This document shows, piece after piece, positions 35,736 through 47,793 of a stretch of DNA of 64,000 nucleotides (positions are counted from its first letter, which is position 1; each line of letters opens with the position of its first letter). The position numbers and the translations under genes are program-made. Under the pieces are notes generated by a model. It was not told where the DNA came from. It ran no database searches and saw nothing but the letters and a program-made list of their open reading frames with translations. The stretch spans positions 211,001 through 275,000 of the forward strand of contig JAKOGI010000816.1 in assembly GCA_029747015.1 (NCBI GenBank). Reading direction: 5' to 3'. The DNA is from Carnegiea gigantea. Its lineage: Eukaryota > Streptophyta > Magnoliopsida > Caryophyllales > Cactaceae.

Positions 35736-37067
35736 AGAAAAGCAGGAAGTGGTTGAGTTTTTTTCTAAACTCATGAGTTTGTGGAATGAACTCGACAATT
35801 ACATAAAAATTCCATCTTGTGGATGTGGTGCAGGAGGAAAAAATTGCCAAGTTTATAGAAGACGATAAAATCCATCAATTTTTGATGGGATTGGTGATGA
35901 ATCTTGCGCTACTGTACAAAGTCAAATACTTGCATTAGACTCGTTTCCATCTCTTGATCGTATTTTTAATACGGTCCAGGAGGAGGAACATCACAAGAAG
36001 GTGATGATTGGATGAGATGAGCGGAACGAAAATAAGGCAGCCTTTGCCGTGAACCACAAGCGCAGCCAGGACCGACCCACAAGTACTCATTGTGGGAAGG
36101 CGGGACACAAGGAGGCAGGATGCTTTGAGCTCATAGGCTACCCACCTGGCTGGACTGTTCATAGAGGACAAAGTGGATGAGGTCGAGGCCGTGACAGCTG
36201 CAGTGGAGGATGCTTGGATAGAGGCCGAGGAGCTGGACCAGGACTTGAGGTAGCGCACGCAGTCCAGCCTACAGCCGAGTCAGAATCACTCCTCCAGCGG
36301 CAAGAAGTCACCCACGGGTTTAGCAGCACATATGGGTTTACACTCGAATAGATACAGTGGATTTTGAGTCTCATCGAGACTCCGAAATCTAGCCATGACA
36401 AGCTCTTAGGTATAAGTGATTGGTTGTTGGATAGTGGTGTGTCATGTCATATGAGTGGTGATCTAAGTCTATTGACGGACATTAGTGAACTAATGCCTAT
36501 TCCTGTTGATTTAGCTAATGGCACAACGATGCTTGCCCACAAGCGAGGATCAGTGAAATTGAATTCTAAGATAACTCTTAGGGACGTGCTCTATATTCCT
36601 AGTCTAAAATGCAATTTAATGTCTATCGCGCAATTAGTTGATGAAATTTTCTTCATAGTAACGTTTTCTTACAAGTCGTGTGTGATACAGGACCCTGCTA
36701 CGAAGACCCTGATTGGAGTGGGTGAGCCAAGAAGAGTTCTACAAGTAAACGCTGTCAGCCGATTTTCGAGTAAACAAAGTCGTGTCTTATGATTTATGGC
36801 ATTGTCGTTTGGGACACCAATAGAGCCAAGGATTATTTAAGGGTTTTAGTAATATTGAGATGGATTCTAGCAGTAAGTCTGATGTGTGTGATGCATGTTT
36901 TCGTGCCAAACAAACGTGAATTTCTTTTCCTAATAGTGATAATAAAGCCTTAAACTCCTTTGATTCAATTTATTGTGATATATGGGGGCTTATCGGGTCA
37001 AATCTTTTTCTAGGACACCCTATTTCTTATCAATTGTGGATGATTCCAGTCGAGCAACTTGGGTGTA
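35735..37067 (+). mobile_element. Copia element: rest of gag, zinc knuckle, protease, start of integrase
   Basis: Gag resumes with LMSLWNELDNY and IPSCGCGAG, then AKFIEDDKIHQFLMGL and ILALDSFPSLDRIF after a one-base shift. The CCHC knuckle near 36083-36150 reads STHCGKAGHKEAGC: its first Cys is now Ser. The protease follows with the DSG catalytic triplet (WLLDSGVSCHM near 36430), then the pre-integrase region (DLWHCRLGHQ) and the opening of integrase (FDSIYCDIWG). Several stops and shifts are present. Reverse transcriptase, RNase H and the 3' LTR are missing. The element is cut at 37068, where a CACTA-type end begins. Confidence 0.82.
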
Positions 37068-37640
37068 CACTACAGAAAAGCGCATAGTTAGCGATGAAAA
37101 ATGTTCGTCTCTAAATTTTATTTTTTTCATTTAGCGACGAAACAGAGACGAAAAAATGTTCGTTTCAAAACCCACCACCGCAGATGAAATTAGCGATGAC
37201 ATGTATTTTTCATCTCTGTTAGTTACGAAAATAGAGACGAAATATTTTTCCTCGCTAATAGCGACGAATATATTGTGGTAGCCGTTTCATACAAGTTCGT
37301 TTCTGTTAGAGACGAATTTTGATACGAAATAAGTTTCATCTCTATTAGAGACGAAATGTTGTTGGTTGCCATTTCACGAATGTTCGTCTCTGTTAGAGAC
37401 ACATATTGCTACGATGCTTTTTTCATCTCCATCTGCAACGAATAGATTTGGTTGCCTTAAAAATTTACTCATATTTGTTAGAGACGAAACTTGCTACGAA
37501 AAGCCTTTTTCATCTCTATCAGAAACGAAATCGTTCTTGCCAAATGGAGACGACTTTCGCTATCGAAATGTGTTTCATCTCTACCATAGTGATAATGTAT
37601 TTGTATCGATTTTACTAATTTCCATCACGGATGGGGACGA
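37068..37640. mobile_element. CACTA (En/Spm-type) transposon end
   Basis: The segment starts CACTACAGAAAAGCG, the standard CACTA terminus. It continues with many direct and inverted copies of GAGACGAAA / TTTCRTCTCT subterminal repeats up to about 37640. Such repeats are transposase-binding arrays in this superfamily. I find no opposite terminus ending in TGTAGTG nearby, so only one end seems to remain. Reading frames across it are repeat artefacts. Confidence 0.7.
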
Positions 37641-38901
37641 GTTGTTTTGTAGCTTTGTTGAACAGTATGTTTTGTAGCTATGTCAAATGACATGGATCTT
37701 GTACCCTACGCCCTTGTTAACGATTTCGTATAAACAAATATATAATTGAAAGAAGAATATATAATCAGCGACAACAACCATATGTAGGCACAAGTGAAAG
37801 TACATGATCAAAAAAGTGTCGAGTGTCGTCATCCAGCATATCTTCGGTCACCCCTATTTCTAAGTCCCCCAAAATATATAAAGTGTAAACATGCCAAACT
37901 ACAACTAATTGTAGTTATTAGGTACTAACTAAACCCATTGCCAATGAGTCTCAATCTATATAACTATATATTAAATTGAGTGATAGCATATGAGATTGAT
38001 ATGTGGATAACTTAGGTGGCGGTGAAAGGTGAGATGGCGAGTTATTATCGGTTTACTTTGTCTTTCATTTGCTAATAAAATTTATTAGTGGCTTTTTTTC
38101 ATATTTAAAGTGGTCATTATTGCATGCATTTATATGCATGAAAATATTTTGGTAGTAATTTTTATTTTTCTTTAGCAAACCTAACTTTCTATATTACTCT
38201 AAGCTAAAGTAACACGTTATAGTGTGCCTGAATAATTTCCTTTACATAAGCTTGCTTGATGAAATCAATGAGCCGTAATGAAATATACATGAGATGACCT
38301 GATGATCTACTCTTAACTGGGCTCTTTTGGGATGAAATCCTGGTGCTTCTAAACACATGGAAAAGAATCATGGATCGATTAAATAGTGTTTGATCATTCC
38401 TATTAACTAGCGTTTGAATCTTGTTGTTCAAGTACGTAAGTGAACATATTAATTGTTGATTCAACGTCTATCACAAACATCATTTTTTCGATAATTAATC
38501 TAGTAGGGTAGTTCTTGGAGTATAAAACAAAATTTAAAAATCGAAAACAAAATTCAAAAATCGCAAACAAAAAAACATTATACATTTTCTTCCTCCATTC
38601 TGTTTGTTGCTAGTCATTTGTATAGCATTCGGGGGACCCAAAAGAACAAACATGTTAGATGAATGAGATACATGCTATGAATCCCCAAAAAAAAAGAAAA
38701 AGAACATAACTAGAGTGAATTTATACATTGATCAAGCCATTAGAATTGAACATTTCCAATAAAACCACCAGTTTATCTGAACCCAAGGTGGACAAAAAGT
38801 GAAGATCCAATAACCAAGAATTGAGGTTGATGATGAGAATGAAATCGATAAAAATAACTTCTCTAAACTGACACTGAAATGAATGAAGTGATATTTTAGA
38901 C
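37641..38901. other. AT-rich spacer, no gene seen
   Basis: No coding exon or element terminus is recognised between the CACTA end and the MAPR pseudogene. The part near 38700-38900 is presumably the 3' flank of the MAPR gene on the minus strand. Confidence 0.4.
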
Positions 38902-39504
38902 TTAAACGAGGCGGGCAACAAGAGGGTACCTAGCTTTGTACCTCTTCTCCCACTCACCAAGAACCCCAAGCTCCCTCTCGTCAAGGCCATCGAGGTTCCG
39001 ACAACATCGGACTCGATCTTGCTTACCTTGGTGAGGGCTCGGCTGCAGTCCTTGCCGGCGAAGAGGTGATAGGGCCCCCGGGCTCGTAGAAGTCCTTGCC
39101 CACGGTGACGTCATACACCCGACCCCTTATGGCCAAGTATATGGGCTTGGATGGGTTGCTTCCGTCGTAGTCCTTCAGCTCTTCTAAGCTCATCTCTTTG
39201 TCAGGTAATGGTTCTTCTTCAACAGGCTTTTCATCCTTGTTCGTTTCGTCTTCTCCTCTTTCCTCCACATTTGTTTCTTCTTCTTCTCTAAACATTTCTG
39301 CGACGATGATCCACTGCACAGATGAGATTGAGATATGATGAATTGATGCTGGTGTACGTCAACAGAAGAGAAGGGAAGGGAAGAATAAAGGAGAGAGAAA
39401 TCCAAATCCCACTCAATGTGTTTGTTATTAGTACGGAGTACGTACCCAATTAAGGGAGAAGAGGGCATTCCTAGCTTGGTATTGTTAAAGAACACAATCT
39501 CCAT
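38902..39504 (-). pseudogene. MAPR / membrane steroid-binding-like (cytochrome-b5 fold) gene with frameshifts
   Basis: The family (MSBP/MAPR) has a cytochrome b5-like domain that binds haem or sterols, often at the ER membrane. The main exon runs from 39313 (after acceptor tgtgcag) to the stop at 38902. It encodes an acidic linker rich in E, then SLEELKDYDGSNPSKPIYLA, IRGRVYDVTVGKDFYEPGGP. After GGP a one-base deletion moves the frame to YHLFAGKDCSRALTKVSKIE. A second shift near 39000 moves it to NLDGLDERELGVLGEWEKRY and ARYPLVARLV. Together these cover the usual b5-like domain, but no single frame is open. A possible first exon (39504-39446, MEIVFFNNTKLG) ends at a GTACGT donor but does not join in phase. 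The shifts lie in GC-rich sequence, so assembly error should be excluded before calling it dead. Confidence 0.7.
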
Positions 39505-40242
39505 ATGACCTCAGCAGCAATGCTCAAGCTTGGTATTGTCAATGGAGCATTAGAAACCAGATGATTCCGCCCCATAACTTCACGTCCGGAAAGCGTGCAA
39601 CTCAGTGGTTATGTCTTCGCTAAACAATGTCACTGACAAAAATTTGTTCAGACATAGCTGGAGCGAGCAGTCTGGCTTGGTTTCTAAGAAAGGTAATGAT
39701 TCAAACAAATTTGGATTGGTGAGGTCAAATATTCAATGGTAATGGATTACTTCACTACTGAAGATTTTGTGTAGGGAGGTATATTAGGTTCCGTAGAGAT
39801 GCAACATGCAAGTGCGAATGCAAATGCATGTGAGGCTGCAGGGATATCAACGGAACACTTAAGCATGTGTGAGAAGGTTCACAATTTCCCATGGGTCTTA
39901 ATTCAAAAAAAAAAAAATTCTGTTGGAGAGGTCAAATATTCTGTCGTCGGACCTCCTTGACAATGTCACAGTGCTTCGTCTCCTTTCAATAACCCCCGCG
40001 AAACACTAAATTAAAATTTACCAAAAACAGATGGATCACCGTGTCCAAGCTTGAAGAATGAAATTCCAAAAACAAGAGACAAAATCCCAGAAATTTGTAC
40101 TTGTAGAGAGAAACCTGCTCAAAGCACACTGGCTGCATAATTGTTTGCATGGATGGGGAGTTAGATGCACCTGCAAATGGGCTGTTCCTGTTCATTTCAG
40201 GTGGTATTAGAGTAGATTTCTTACTGTCTCATCACCTGCGAA
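39505..40242. other. Spacer between MAPR pseudogene and hAT MITE
   Basis: No coding exon is recognised. Sequence near 39560-40200 is of ordinary composition with a poly(A) tract near 39906. Confidence 0.4.
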
Positions 40243-40657
40243 TAGGATGGGCAACAGACTGGGTTGAACCGGACTGGACTGGTCCATTAACTAAACGGGT
40301 TGGGTTGGGTTCAGTACGTTTGTTAATAGGCTGGGTTGAGCTATGGGTCAAATGAACCTGACCCGCCCATGACCCGCCCATTATCATCTAAGGAGTGTTT
40401 TCGGTTAGTTAATTTTTCAACTAATGTATTTGTAATTTTTCAACCAAATTAAACTAGTCCAAATTCAAAATTAGAAAATACACAATCAAGCTATCTTAAT
40501 GGGCTTTAATGGACCCGCCCAGTTTGCCCCGTTAATATGCCTTAATAGGCTTGCCCATTAATGGCCCAGTCCATTATTGACCAGGTCTTTTATTAGCTCT
40601 ATTTTAAACAGGCGGACCGCTTAACCCAATAAATACCCAGTTCGTTGCGCACCCCTA
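40243..40657. mobile_element. hAT-type MITE with imperfect 8-bp target duplication
   Basis: The left end is TAGGATGGGCAACAGACTGG. The right end, on the other strand, is TAGGGGTGCGCAACGAACTG. Flanks cctgcgaa (40235-40242) and cttgcgat (40658-40665) agree at 6 of 8 positions. The interior has GGGTTGGGTT / CCCGCCCA repeats and no transposase. The scar in unit 1 (about 26880-26897) is this element's right terminus plus flank, so the element predates the duplication. Confidence 0.6.
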
Positions 40658-43600
40658 CTTGCGATTTAGCAAACATTTATACCATACATCATTCTACAAA
40701 GCAGCTCCTGATGTAGCAAACTCAGTAGCCTACTTAATCAAATTGGATTTCATCACTCCCAAGCTCAATGTTGCCATGCTGAAGACAATCTCAGAAAAAT
40801 TTAAGCAGATGCTTAAAATTAAGAGAGGGAGAAAACAATGATGTAAATACAAGTACATAGCACTAAATAAATAGATAAACACAGCGTTACCTACTTACAT
40901 CAAATCAAACAAATATGTTACAATAGAATGATCTCCCACTAACTTAAGTATTCTTAAACTGTCAAGCTATTCAGGACACTATTTCCATGTATAATATTTC
41001 CATGTATATATAAACAAAACTAAATTACTAAACAAAAAAAGAGATGTTGACATCATCAAAAAATGCAGTTCTTGAACCGAAAACGCTATTTTTTTATAAG
41101 TAATCAAAAGTTGTAGAGAAAAATAGACGACACCAAGAGAATGTCGCCCATGTACAAAAGGAAGCAATCACAAATTATGATTATGTTCTCAAGCTCTCTA
41201 AAATAGTCATGCCAACAAAGTCCAAAAAAGTAAACTTTGTATTATAATTGAGAACTTGACTCCAACTATCTAAAATTCTCAAGAAATGACGTTCGACTCA
41301 AACTATAAAAGACCAAAATGCTAAAAGAACCCAATCAAATGCATTTCACTGTACATCTTTTTGTAGTTTCTGTCATCTTCCAATTCTTCATGGTGTCCAT
41401 ATTGCAAAGCCTCTTAATCAACACAACAGGGATGCACTTCGCTGAGATGCCCTAAAAAATTGAAAGCCATTATAGAGCCTAAAGGGGAGGTCACGGCAAA
41501 GTTACGAGGGATGTCTTAGCCAAGAATTTAGTCTAATTTAGTTTTGGATTCCTCATTAAAGCAGCTTGTGGAGGCCATGACTGTCTCTGTTAACTGAGGT
41601 ATGGGAAGAAGGGGTATAATGTTCAACCAACATTCTCAAAGCATAGGGAATTCTGAATTAATAAGGTCACCGAAGAGTTATGTTCATCGCATATACAACG
41701 AATTACCTTCGTTGAAGGGTCAAAACGACACCCGGATATCATGACTTGTCACTTTGACGCTTCAAAATGGACCAGAAATATGTAAAAATTCCAGAATATG
41801 TAACTTTTACTCGACAGGCATTTCAAATAAGGGCATTCATAGTCATGACTAAGTAATATGATGAAAGAACATGAAGACGCCCAATAATCACATGTAGAAC
41901 ACTCATAATAAAACAAAATTCAAAACTAAACTTGTTGGTTGAGAAACAAAAGGAGGCACTAGGGAACTAAAATTTCATAACTCACCACCACAATAAGTAC
42001 CCTCAGAAGAGGAAACGCTTTTAGAATGTTAATCATTTTCACAATCCCAAGTCGCGAATTCGGCTTGAAATACCACTCTAACCGCGTAACCCTGCTAAAG
42101 ACTTTTAAGTTGCGCGGAATACAATCATCCTGCATTCAGAAAACAACATAAATGTTTAAAAGTCTTTTATCAAAATCAATTTCGATGCATTTTGGGAAGA
42201 GATGTTTTAAAATGATTTTCAATAATCACCATGATATTGATTATTCAAAGTTTTTTAGTCACATTTGTAACCACATTAGGACAATATTTGAAATAATTAA
42301 GGATTATCTTCTATAGCCAAACATTACCCCCAAAACATCCACCTGCATAGGAGAATTAGCTAAAATCACTCCAATTCAAAGATTGGGTGGGCACATGCCA
42401 ATTAATCTTCCTATTGCAATCTACTTTCTATCCCTACCTCCCCAAACACTTACATCATCTCCGCCCACCAGAAGTGATCTGTATACAACCGCAATTTTAT
42501 GTGATTTGCTTAAAAAGCTTGTGTGAGGCACATGCCAATCCCTCTTTCCACACCAATCTGCTTCTTGCCCTCACAACTTTTATGCTTTTAAACTTATCTC
42601 TACGCAAATGTAGTCTTATGTCCAACCAAAATATGCAATTTATGCTTTCAGCCTTCCATATGTTCAGTGGAGTATGGTTACAAATGGGATTGGTTTGCGT
42701 GAATAAGTTACCCCTACGAGTACTTCTGATGGGAAACATGTCCCTTCCATAAAATTGCTCCTTCAATCGACCAATTGCCCATAATACCCATGTAATTATC
42801 TTTCAACATAACATGAGAAATTTAAGAGGGGACAAGATCTCTCACTGTCTCTCTCTTCCCTCCTCATTCTCTGTTTTTAGGTAATCATTGTATCCAGTTG
42901 GAAATGGGCTTACTAGGAAGCATACCCTGTGATCCTCATCGGAACATAGCAAGAGATGTTCTTGCCATGAGTATTGGCAATTGAGGTGGGGCTCTATCTC
43001 TGAGATGAGATGATGGAGACCAATAGAGAGCTTGAATTGAATGGTTGGCCATTGATCGCAGTTGGAGGTGATCATTTTGGATCAAACGATATGCAGATCC
43101 AAATTACGATTAACTTCTCTTTCCTTCGTAACCCTAGTATGCACTATTCATTTAATGGTTCAGGCATTAATTATGGGAATGACAACATTGTAGCCAAACC
43201 AAGTACTCATAGAACTCCTTAAGGCATAAAAAGACAAAGCAACCTAATAAGACTTGGCTTAGCAGTGAACAATGACAAGGGTGCTGGTCCTGCATCTTCC
43301 AGAGTTGTGTGACTCTAGTGGAACATTGGCGCCTTATGTGTAGGCTGCTCTCTTGGAATGCGAACAAAAAATTTATATAAAAAAAAAGTTAGATTTAGAG
43401 ATTACAAATAAGACTTCATTTGCATTAAAAGATCAGAGGCAAAGATATTACAAGTCCATGGGGATGTAAATCAAATGACTTTGCCTTTCTAAGGGCAAAT
43501 GGCCCAACAAATGGCTTTGCCTTTCTAAGGGCAAATGGCCCAACAAATGGCATCCTTATCATGTGCAAAATCCAGGTCTTCTTATGATGCCCTCTATGCA

Positions 43601-45150
43601 AGGAGAATTTTCAATCAGTTGCAATTGGCAAATAGTTGAGGATGGCTTTGTAAGGGCAGTTACTGGTCCTTATCTCCACATAAGATAAGGTTTGGCTTGG
43701 GGGGTGTTTTTTTAAAGCCAAATGGAAAGGACCAAGGTGCCTAGGTGGTGCCTCTAAAGAGAGCTCTATTTGGCACGAAAGGAGTCATGTAGTTTGTCTT
43801 TATAATACCAAGGCTAGCTCTCATGATACACTAATTATTCAACTTTGGTGGACTCCTCTTGCATGGGCCTCCTGAAACCCTTGGCTTGATCGAAGAGAAG
43901 ATATAGCAATTGTTCTAGGTTGGATTGCTTTCTAGCATATGGAAACTGGGCATAACACTGCCCTAGTTTTATTCAAAACATATGGCCTCAACCTCTATCC
44001 AACATTTTCCAATTTGTGTAGCGAAGGACTCTGAAAGACATGGGAGACTCGAAGATGTTCCATTTAAATATAAGAATATAAAGCAGAAGGCTAATGGATT
44101 TAATGCTCCATCAAGAAGGATGGTAAGATGCAGAAGTCAAAGGATCTATGATTTCATGACATTTAAAAACTTGAGGGTCAAGAAAGATTTGAAAAAGTAG
44201 AATAGAGAAGTCTTCAGCACATCAAGGCTCATGCTACGTAAGGATAATCTCATCAGCACTCTCAGGTCACTGAGAAACAATCGTGCTTAGGAATATGGAC
44301 CATAGAGATATTGTTCGTCGATGACATCTCTTGGAAACATAAATCTAGAGCTTAGTGACTAAAAACAAATAATCACAATATGAGATTATTCTATAGGATG
44401 GCGAGTTTCACATAAAGTTTAACTTCAAATCTTCAAAGGTGGTATTGTGGATGGGACCCCGCGACAATGCTTTAGCGTGAAAGTCCTCAACAAAGGCAAG
44501 CAACTTAGGCTTAATTCCACGGGAAGGTGGAAAGGTTGCATCTCGAGAAGATCAACTCCAACAGATTGGGCAGCCCAGAAAACAATGTTTGCAGATCATA
44601 ATGTGCTAAAAATGAGTAAGCCAAGTAGAGAGTTTTCAAACCCCTTAAATGCTTGGAAAAATCTGGCCCTAGGTTACAGCCACCCAATAGTAGGCTCTTT
44701 AAATTACACCGGGGAGTGTCAAACAGCTCAGTGCCTATCATATACTGAATATCTTCGAATAATTGCTCAGGATCATTGCCATAAAGGTTTCGGAAGTCAA
44801 TGCCTGTGTAACAAAATGAGATAAAACTCATGCTTTGAACGCCCCTTCTAACTGCAAAACGGATCCACCCATCCATATCATTCATTCGCTACTACGTGTA
44901 AGGCAGAAACGTAAATCAAAACGTTTGACATGGCTGCAATCTCGGAATAGATGATAGGAACCGATTCACATTATAATTACAAAAACTTCCCGGTAGAAGG
45001 GACAAAATTCAGCATGATTGTCCTCATCATCTACTGTCTGTGTTACCAGTTACTAAACAATTAGCCCAGTCAAGTCGTATCTCAGACGGTGATAAGCAAA
45101 TCTAGCTCCATCTTTGCGAGACCACACTGATTATAGCATAATCAAGTCAA
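40658..45150 (-). pseudogene. B-type F-box pseudogene B2 (unit 2)
   Basis: Aligned with gene B, this copy has lost its FBD exon: the text passes from caggacactat (40971-40981) straight to sequence found 400 bases further on in unit 1. Exon 3 is present at 42129-41986 (144 bp). Exon 2 is kept only as 44455-45130. Its 3' half is deleted at about 44457, where gtggatggga is joined to cgacaatgc. Small insertions (for example gctgcaatctcggaatag near 44936) break the F-box half, and a TAG interrupts RWS-ICLSP. The upstream part, with exon 1, is absent. It cannot encode a full protein. It keeps about 1 kb of intron sequence that gene B has lost. Confidence 0.85.
43420..44205. repeat. Intron 2 block shared by B, B2 and C
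   Basis: The block starting around aagacttcatttgcattaa is repeated at 28950-29705 and 57165-57910 in the same orientation. It contains a short + frame fragment (EDVPFKYKNIKQKANGFN) in all three copies. I do not recognise a protein family. B2 also carries a local 35-bp tandem duplication (ggctttgcctttctaagggc near 43500-43545). Confidence 0.6.
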
Positions 45151-47246
45151 GTGAAATACGATCTACCAGATTAAGATGAAATAAGCACAGCACAGAGACA
45201 TTGGAAGCATGCAGAATGTAAAAAAAAAAAAATTGGACACGCACTTAAGAAGAATAATGCATTGTGTGAATAAAATAATTATGTACAAGACTATTGATCA
45301 TGTAAATTAATTTCAATGATCATAGGGCAACACTCAATTGACGTTCGAACAGAAGATTTGTCAAATTACATGATTCGCCAAGAACACCCCCAGCCCATGG
45401 ATCACACGTGTGTCGAACGACTCTGACAGAGAAACTTGCAGCGTGATTCGTTTAAAAACGCGTCATTTCATCTTATGAGTGAAGGGGAAAAAAAAATAAT
45501 AAAACCCAAAACCGTAAACAAAATGGCCATTGGACCTGAGAGTCGACTATTTTAGCCAATCATTTCATATTTTTGAATCTAAGTGAAGTGAAGGAAATTA
45601 TGTAATTCAAACTTTTTGTTACAAAAATAATGCGAATTTATGCATTTTATTCGATATATGTATATGTGTAACTCCACAGATATAATATAGATAGTATACC
45701 TGTATACCCTCAGATATTTATGTACTATCAGAATAATCAACACGGTTCAGCGTAAAGAAATATAGAATAACTTTAACCATATTTTTTTTGTTCATACTTT
45801 TTCCCCTTTCATGAAAGGCAAAAATGGTTGAGTCTGAAGGTGACAGCAACAACAAAAAGAAAAGGAGCTGAGTAGGCAACATCTGCTTCAAAATTGGAGA
45901 ATCAGAAAAAACCAAGGTCGGTTACTTTCTCCTTGGATTGATCGAAGAGCGAGACTGAAGTAAAAAGCAAGGACTACTATGGTTAGAGTCAAAAGAAGCA
46001 TTTGTCCCTGGTTAAATAATTGGGCACTAGAAATTATGTGATTTGCCTGTAAATTTCTTACGTAAACATATTTCTTTTTATTTTTTGTTGGTATTATTAT
46101 GTTTGTTCATTGTTCACTATAAAGACAGCCAAGATACTGAAAATGATGTTTGAAGTTCGGGTATGATGAATATAAAATGCAAAGACATTTTGTAATGGAA
46201 ATAAAAAGTTTACATCATAGGAAGAAGTGTTCAATTCCTATTTAAGATATTGAGAGATACATATCTTGAATTTTGTAAATTTTTATTTTTGGAACCCGTA
46301 GCTTTTTGCATTAATTTTTACCACTATCTACCTTCGTATGAACTGTTCTTAAAAATTTACAATAATGCCCTTGATCTTTGAATTATACATTAAATGAGGG
46401 ATAAATTTTTAAAGAATTAAAAATTTCAAAAGATGAGAGGAAAATGTAAACAATTACATTGAATTTATTACAAATGTTTTAGATTAATAAAAAATCTAAT
46501 TCAAAGTAGATTAAGCAGTAAGAAAAATATAGGGAAAAATTATTGTTCTATAAGCCTATTATTATAAACTTCTATTAAGTTTATTATTTTAAGCTAATAC
46601 ACAATATATTAAGCAATTAAATATAAACTGAATAAGGAATTTCTATGTACTTTAGTTTTTTTTTTTCTTGTGATCCAACACCAAGCCTTCATTAAATTCC
46701 TTCTTGTTTGATTTTCTTTTCCAAATTCAATGCAAGTTCTTTTTTTGTGACGTTGAATCTATTGAAGTCAAATTTGATAAATTTGATAAAGTTGAATTTG
46801 TTGAAGACAAATTTGATGAAATTGATGCTGAATTTGATGAAGTTCCAAAAGAGTTGGAATATGGTGAAAATGCAATTAATGTTGATTCTGAATTGGGGTT
46901 TCTGATTGGCACTCTACTAAATTTGGCAATTATGCTTGGGTTTATTCATATGTTCTTGAGTGAATAATATTGATCCTTGGCATGATTAATTTGAATGAGG
47001 CAAGTGACAATAAGAGGATGCTTTTTTCCCAACTTCCACAATCACTGCATGCCATGAAGCATTTTCCCAGTGTTAAAATAAGTTGTAAGATAGTGTTATT
47101 GCAGTCATTTGACTTGGTTAAATTTTTCGGAATTATCTGCCTTGCAAAAGCGGCACAAGCTTAGAGTATTTTTCAATAATTAGTATTGATTTTTCAATTT
47201 GTAGTTGGCATTAATTATTAATTCATTTGTTATTTTAAATGTGTAG
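45151..47246. other. AT-rich spacer, no convincing gene
   Basis: Apart from one 87-codon + frame at 46704-46967 (acidic KFDKF/DEID repeats, then a hydrophobic stretch LIGTLLNLAIMLGF), nothing coding stands out. That frame has no family match that I can recall and sits in AT-rich DNA just upstream of the GPX remnant. Confidence 0.35.
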
Positions 47247-47585
47247 GTCTAGAAATTATTGGATTTCTGTGTCATCAGTTTGAGAGCAAGGAGCTTGACA
47301 ACCTTGGCAATGAATTCGAAGCTGCATTTACAATTTTTAAAGAGGTTTGTGTTAAATTATTTGTAATTAAATTTATTTATTTTAGAAATATTACTTTTTA
47401 TGGAAGTTATTTAGTTTATCTTATGATAATTCTTGTGATATAGGTGGACGTTAAAGGACATCAGTCCAATTTATAAATTTTTAAAAGTTAAGGGAGTCGA
47501 AATTAAGTGGAACTTTGAAAAAGTTTTAATTGAAAAAGACGGCAAAATTCATGGGAAGTTCACTACAGCATCTACTTTACTTGAT
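47247..47585 (+). pseudogene. Glutathione peroxidase-like pseudogene fragment
   Basis: Two exons can be read. 47247-47344 follows acceptor tgtgtag and encodes LEIIGFLCHQFESKEL (family: LEILAFPCNQFG.QEP). 47444-47585 follows acceptor ataatag-like tatag and encodes VDVKGHQ, then after a frame change PIYKFLKVKGVEIKWNFEKV and [14 protein letters not shown]. The order and intron position fit the middle and C-terminal part of plant GPX-like thiol peroxidases, which reduce peroxides. The N-terminal exon with the first catalytic Cys is not seen. The conserved FPCNQFG has decayed to FLCHQFE, and the C-terminal frame is broken and runs into a TA microsatellite. Confidence 0.65.
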
Positions 47586-47624
47586 GTATTCTGAATTATA
47601 TATTTTTTTAATAACCATACATAC

Positions 47625-47793
<169 letters not shown>

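Noticed and set aside
42387..43222. Short frames in B2 (LFCEAHANPSFHTN and ELELNGWPLIAVGGD)
   Set aside because: They lie in intron sequence shared with pseudogene C and change between copies. I see no family support.
46704..46967. 87-residue + frame with acidic repeats and a hydrophobic C-terminus
   Set aside because: AT-rich context, simple FDK/DE repeats and no recognised family. Overlapping frames on both strands are equally open. Not called as a gene without transcript evidence.
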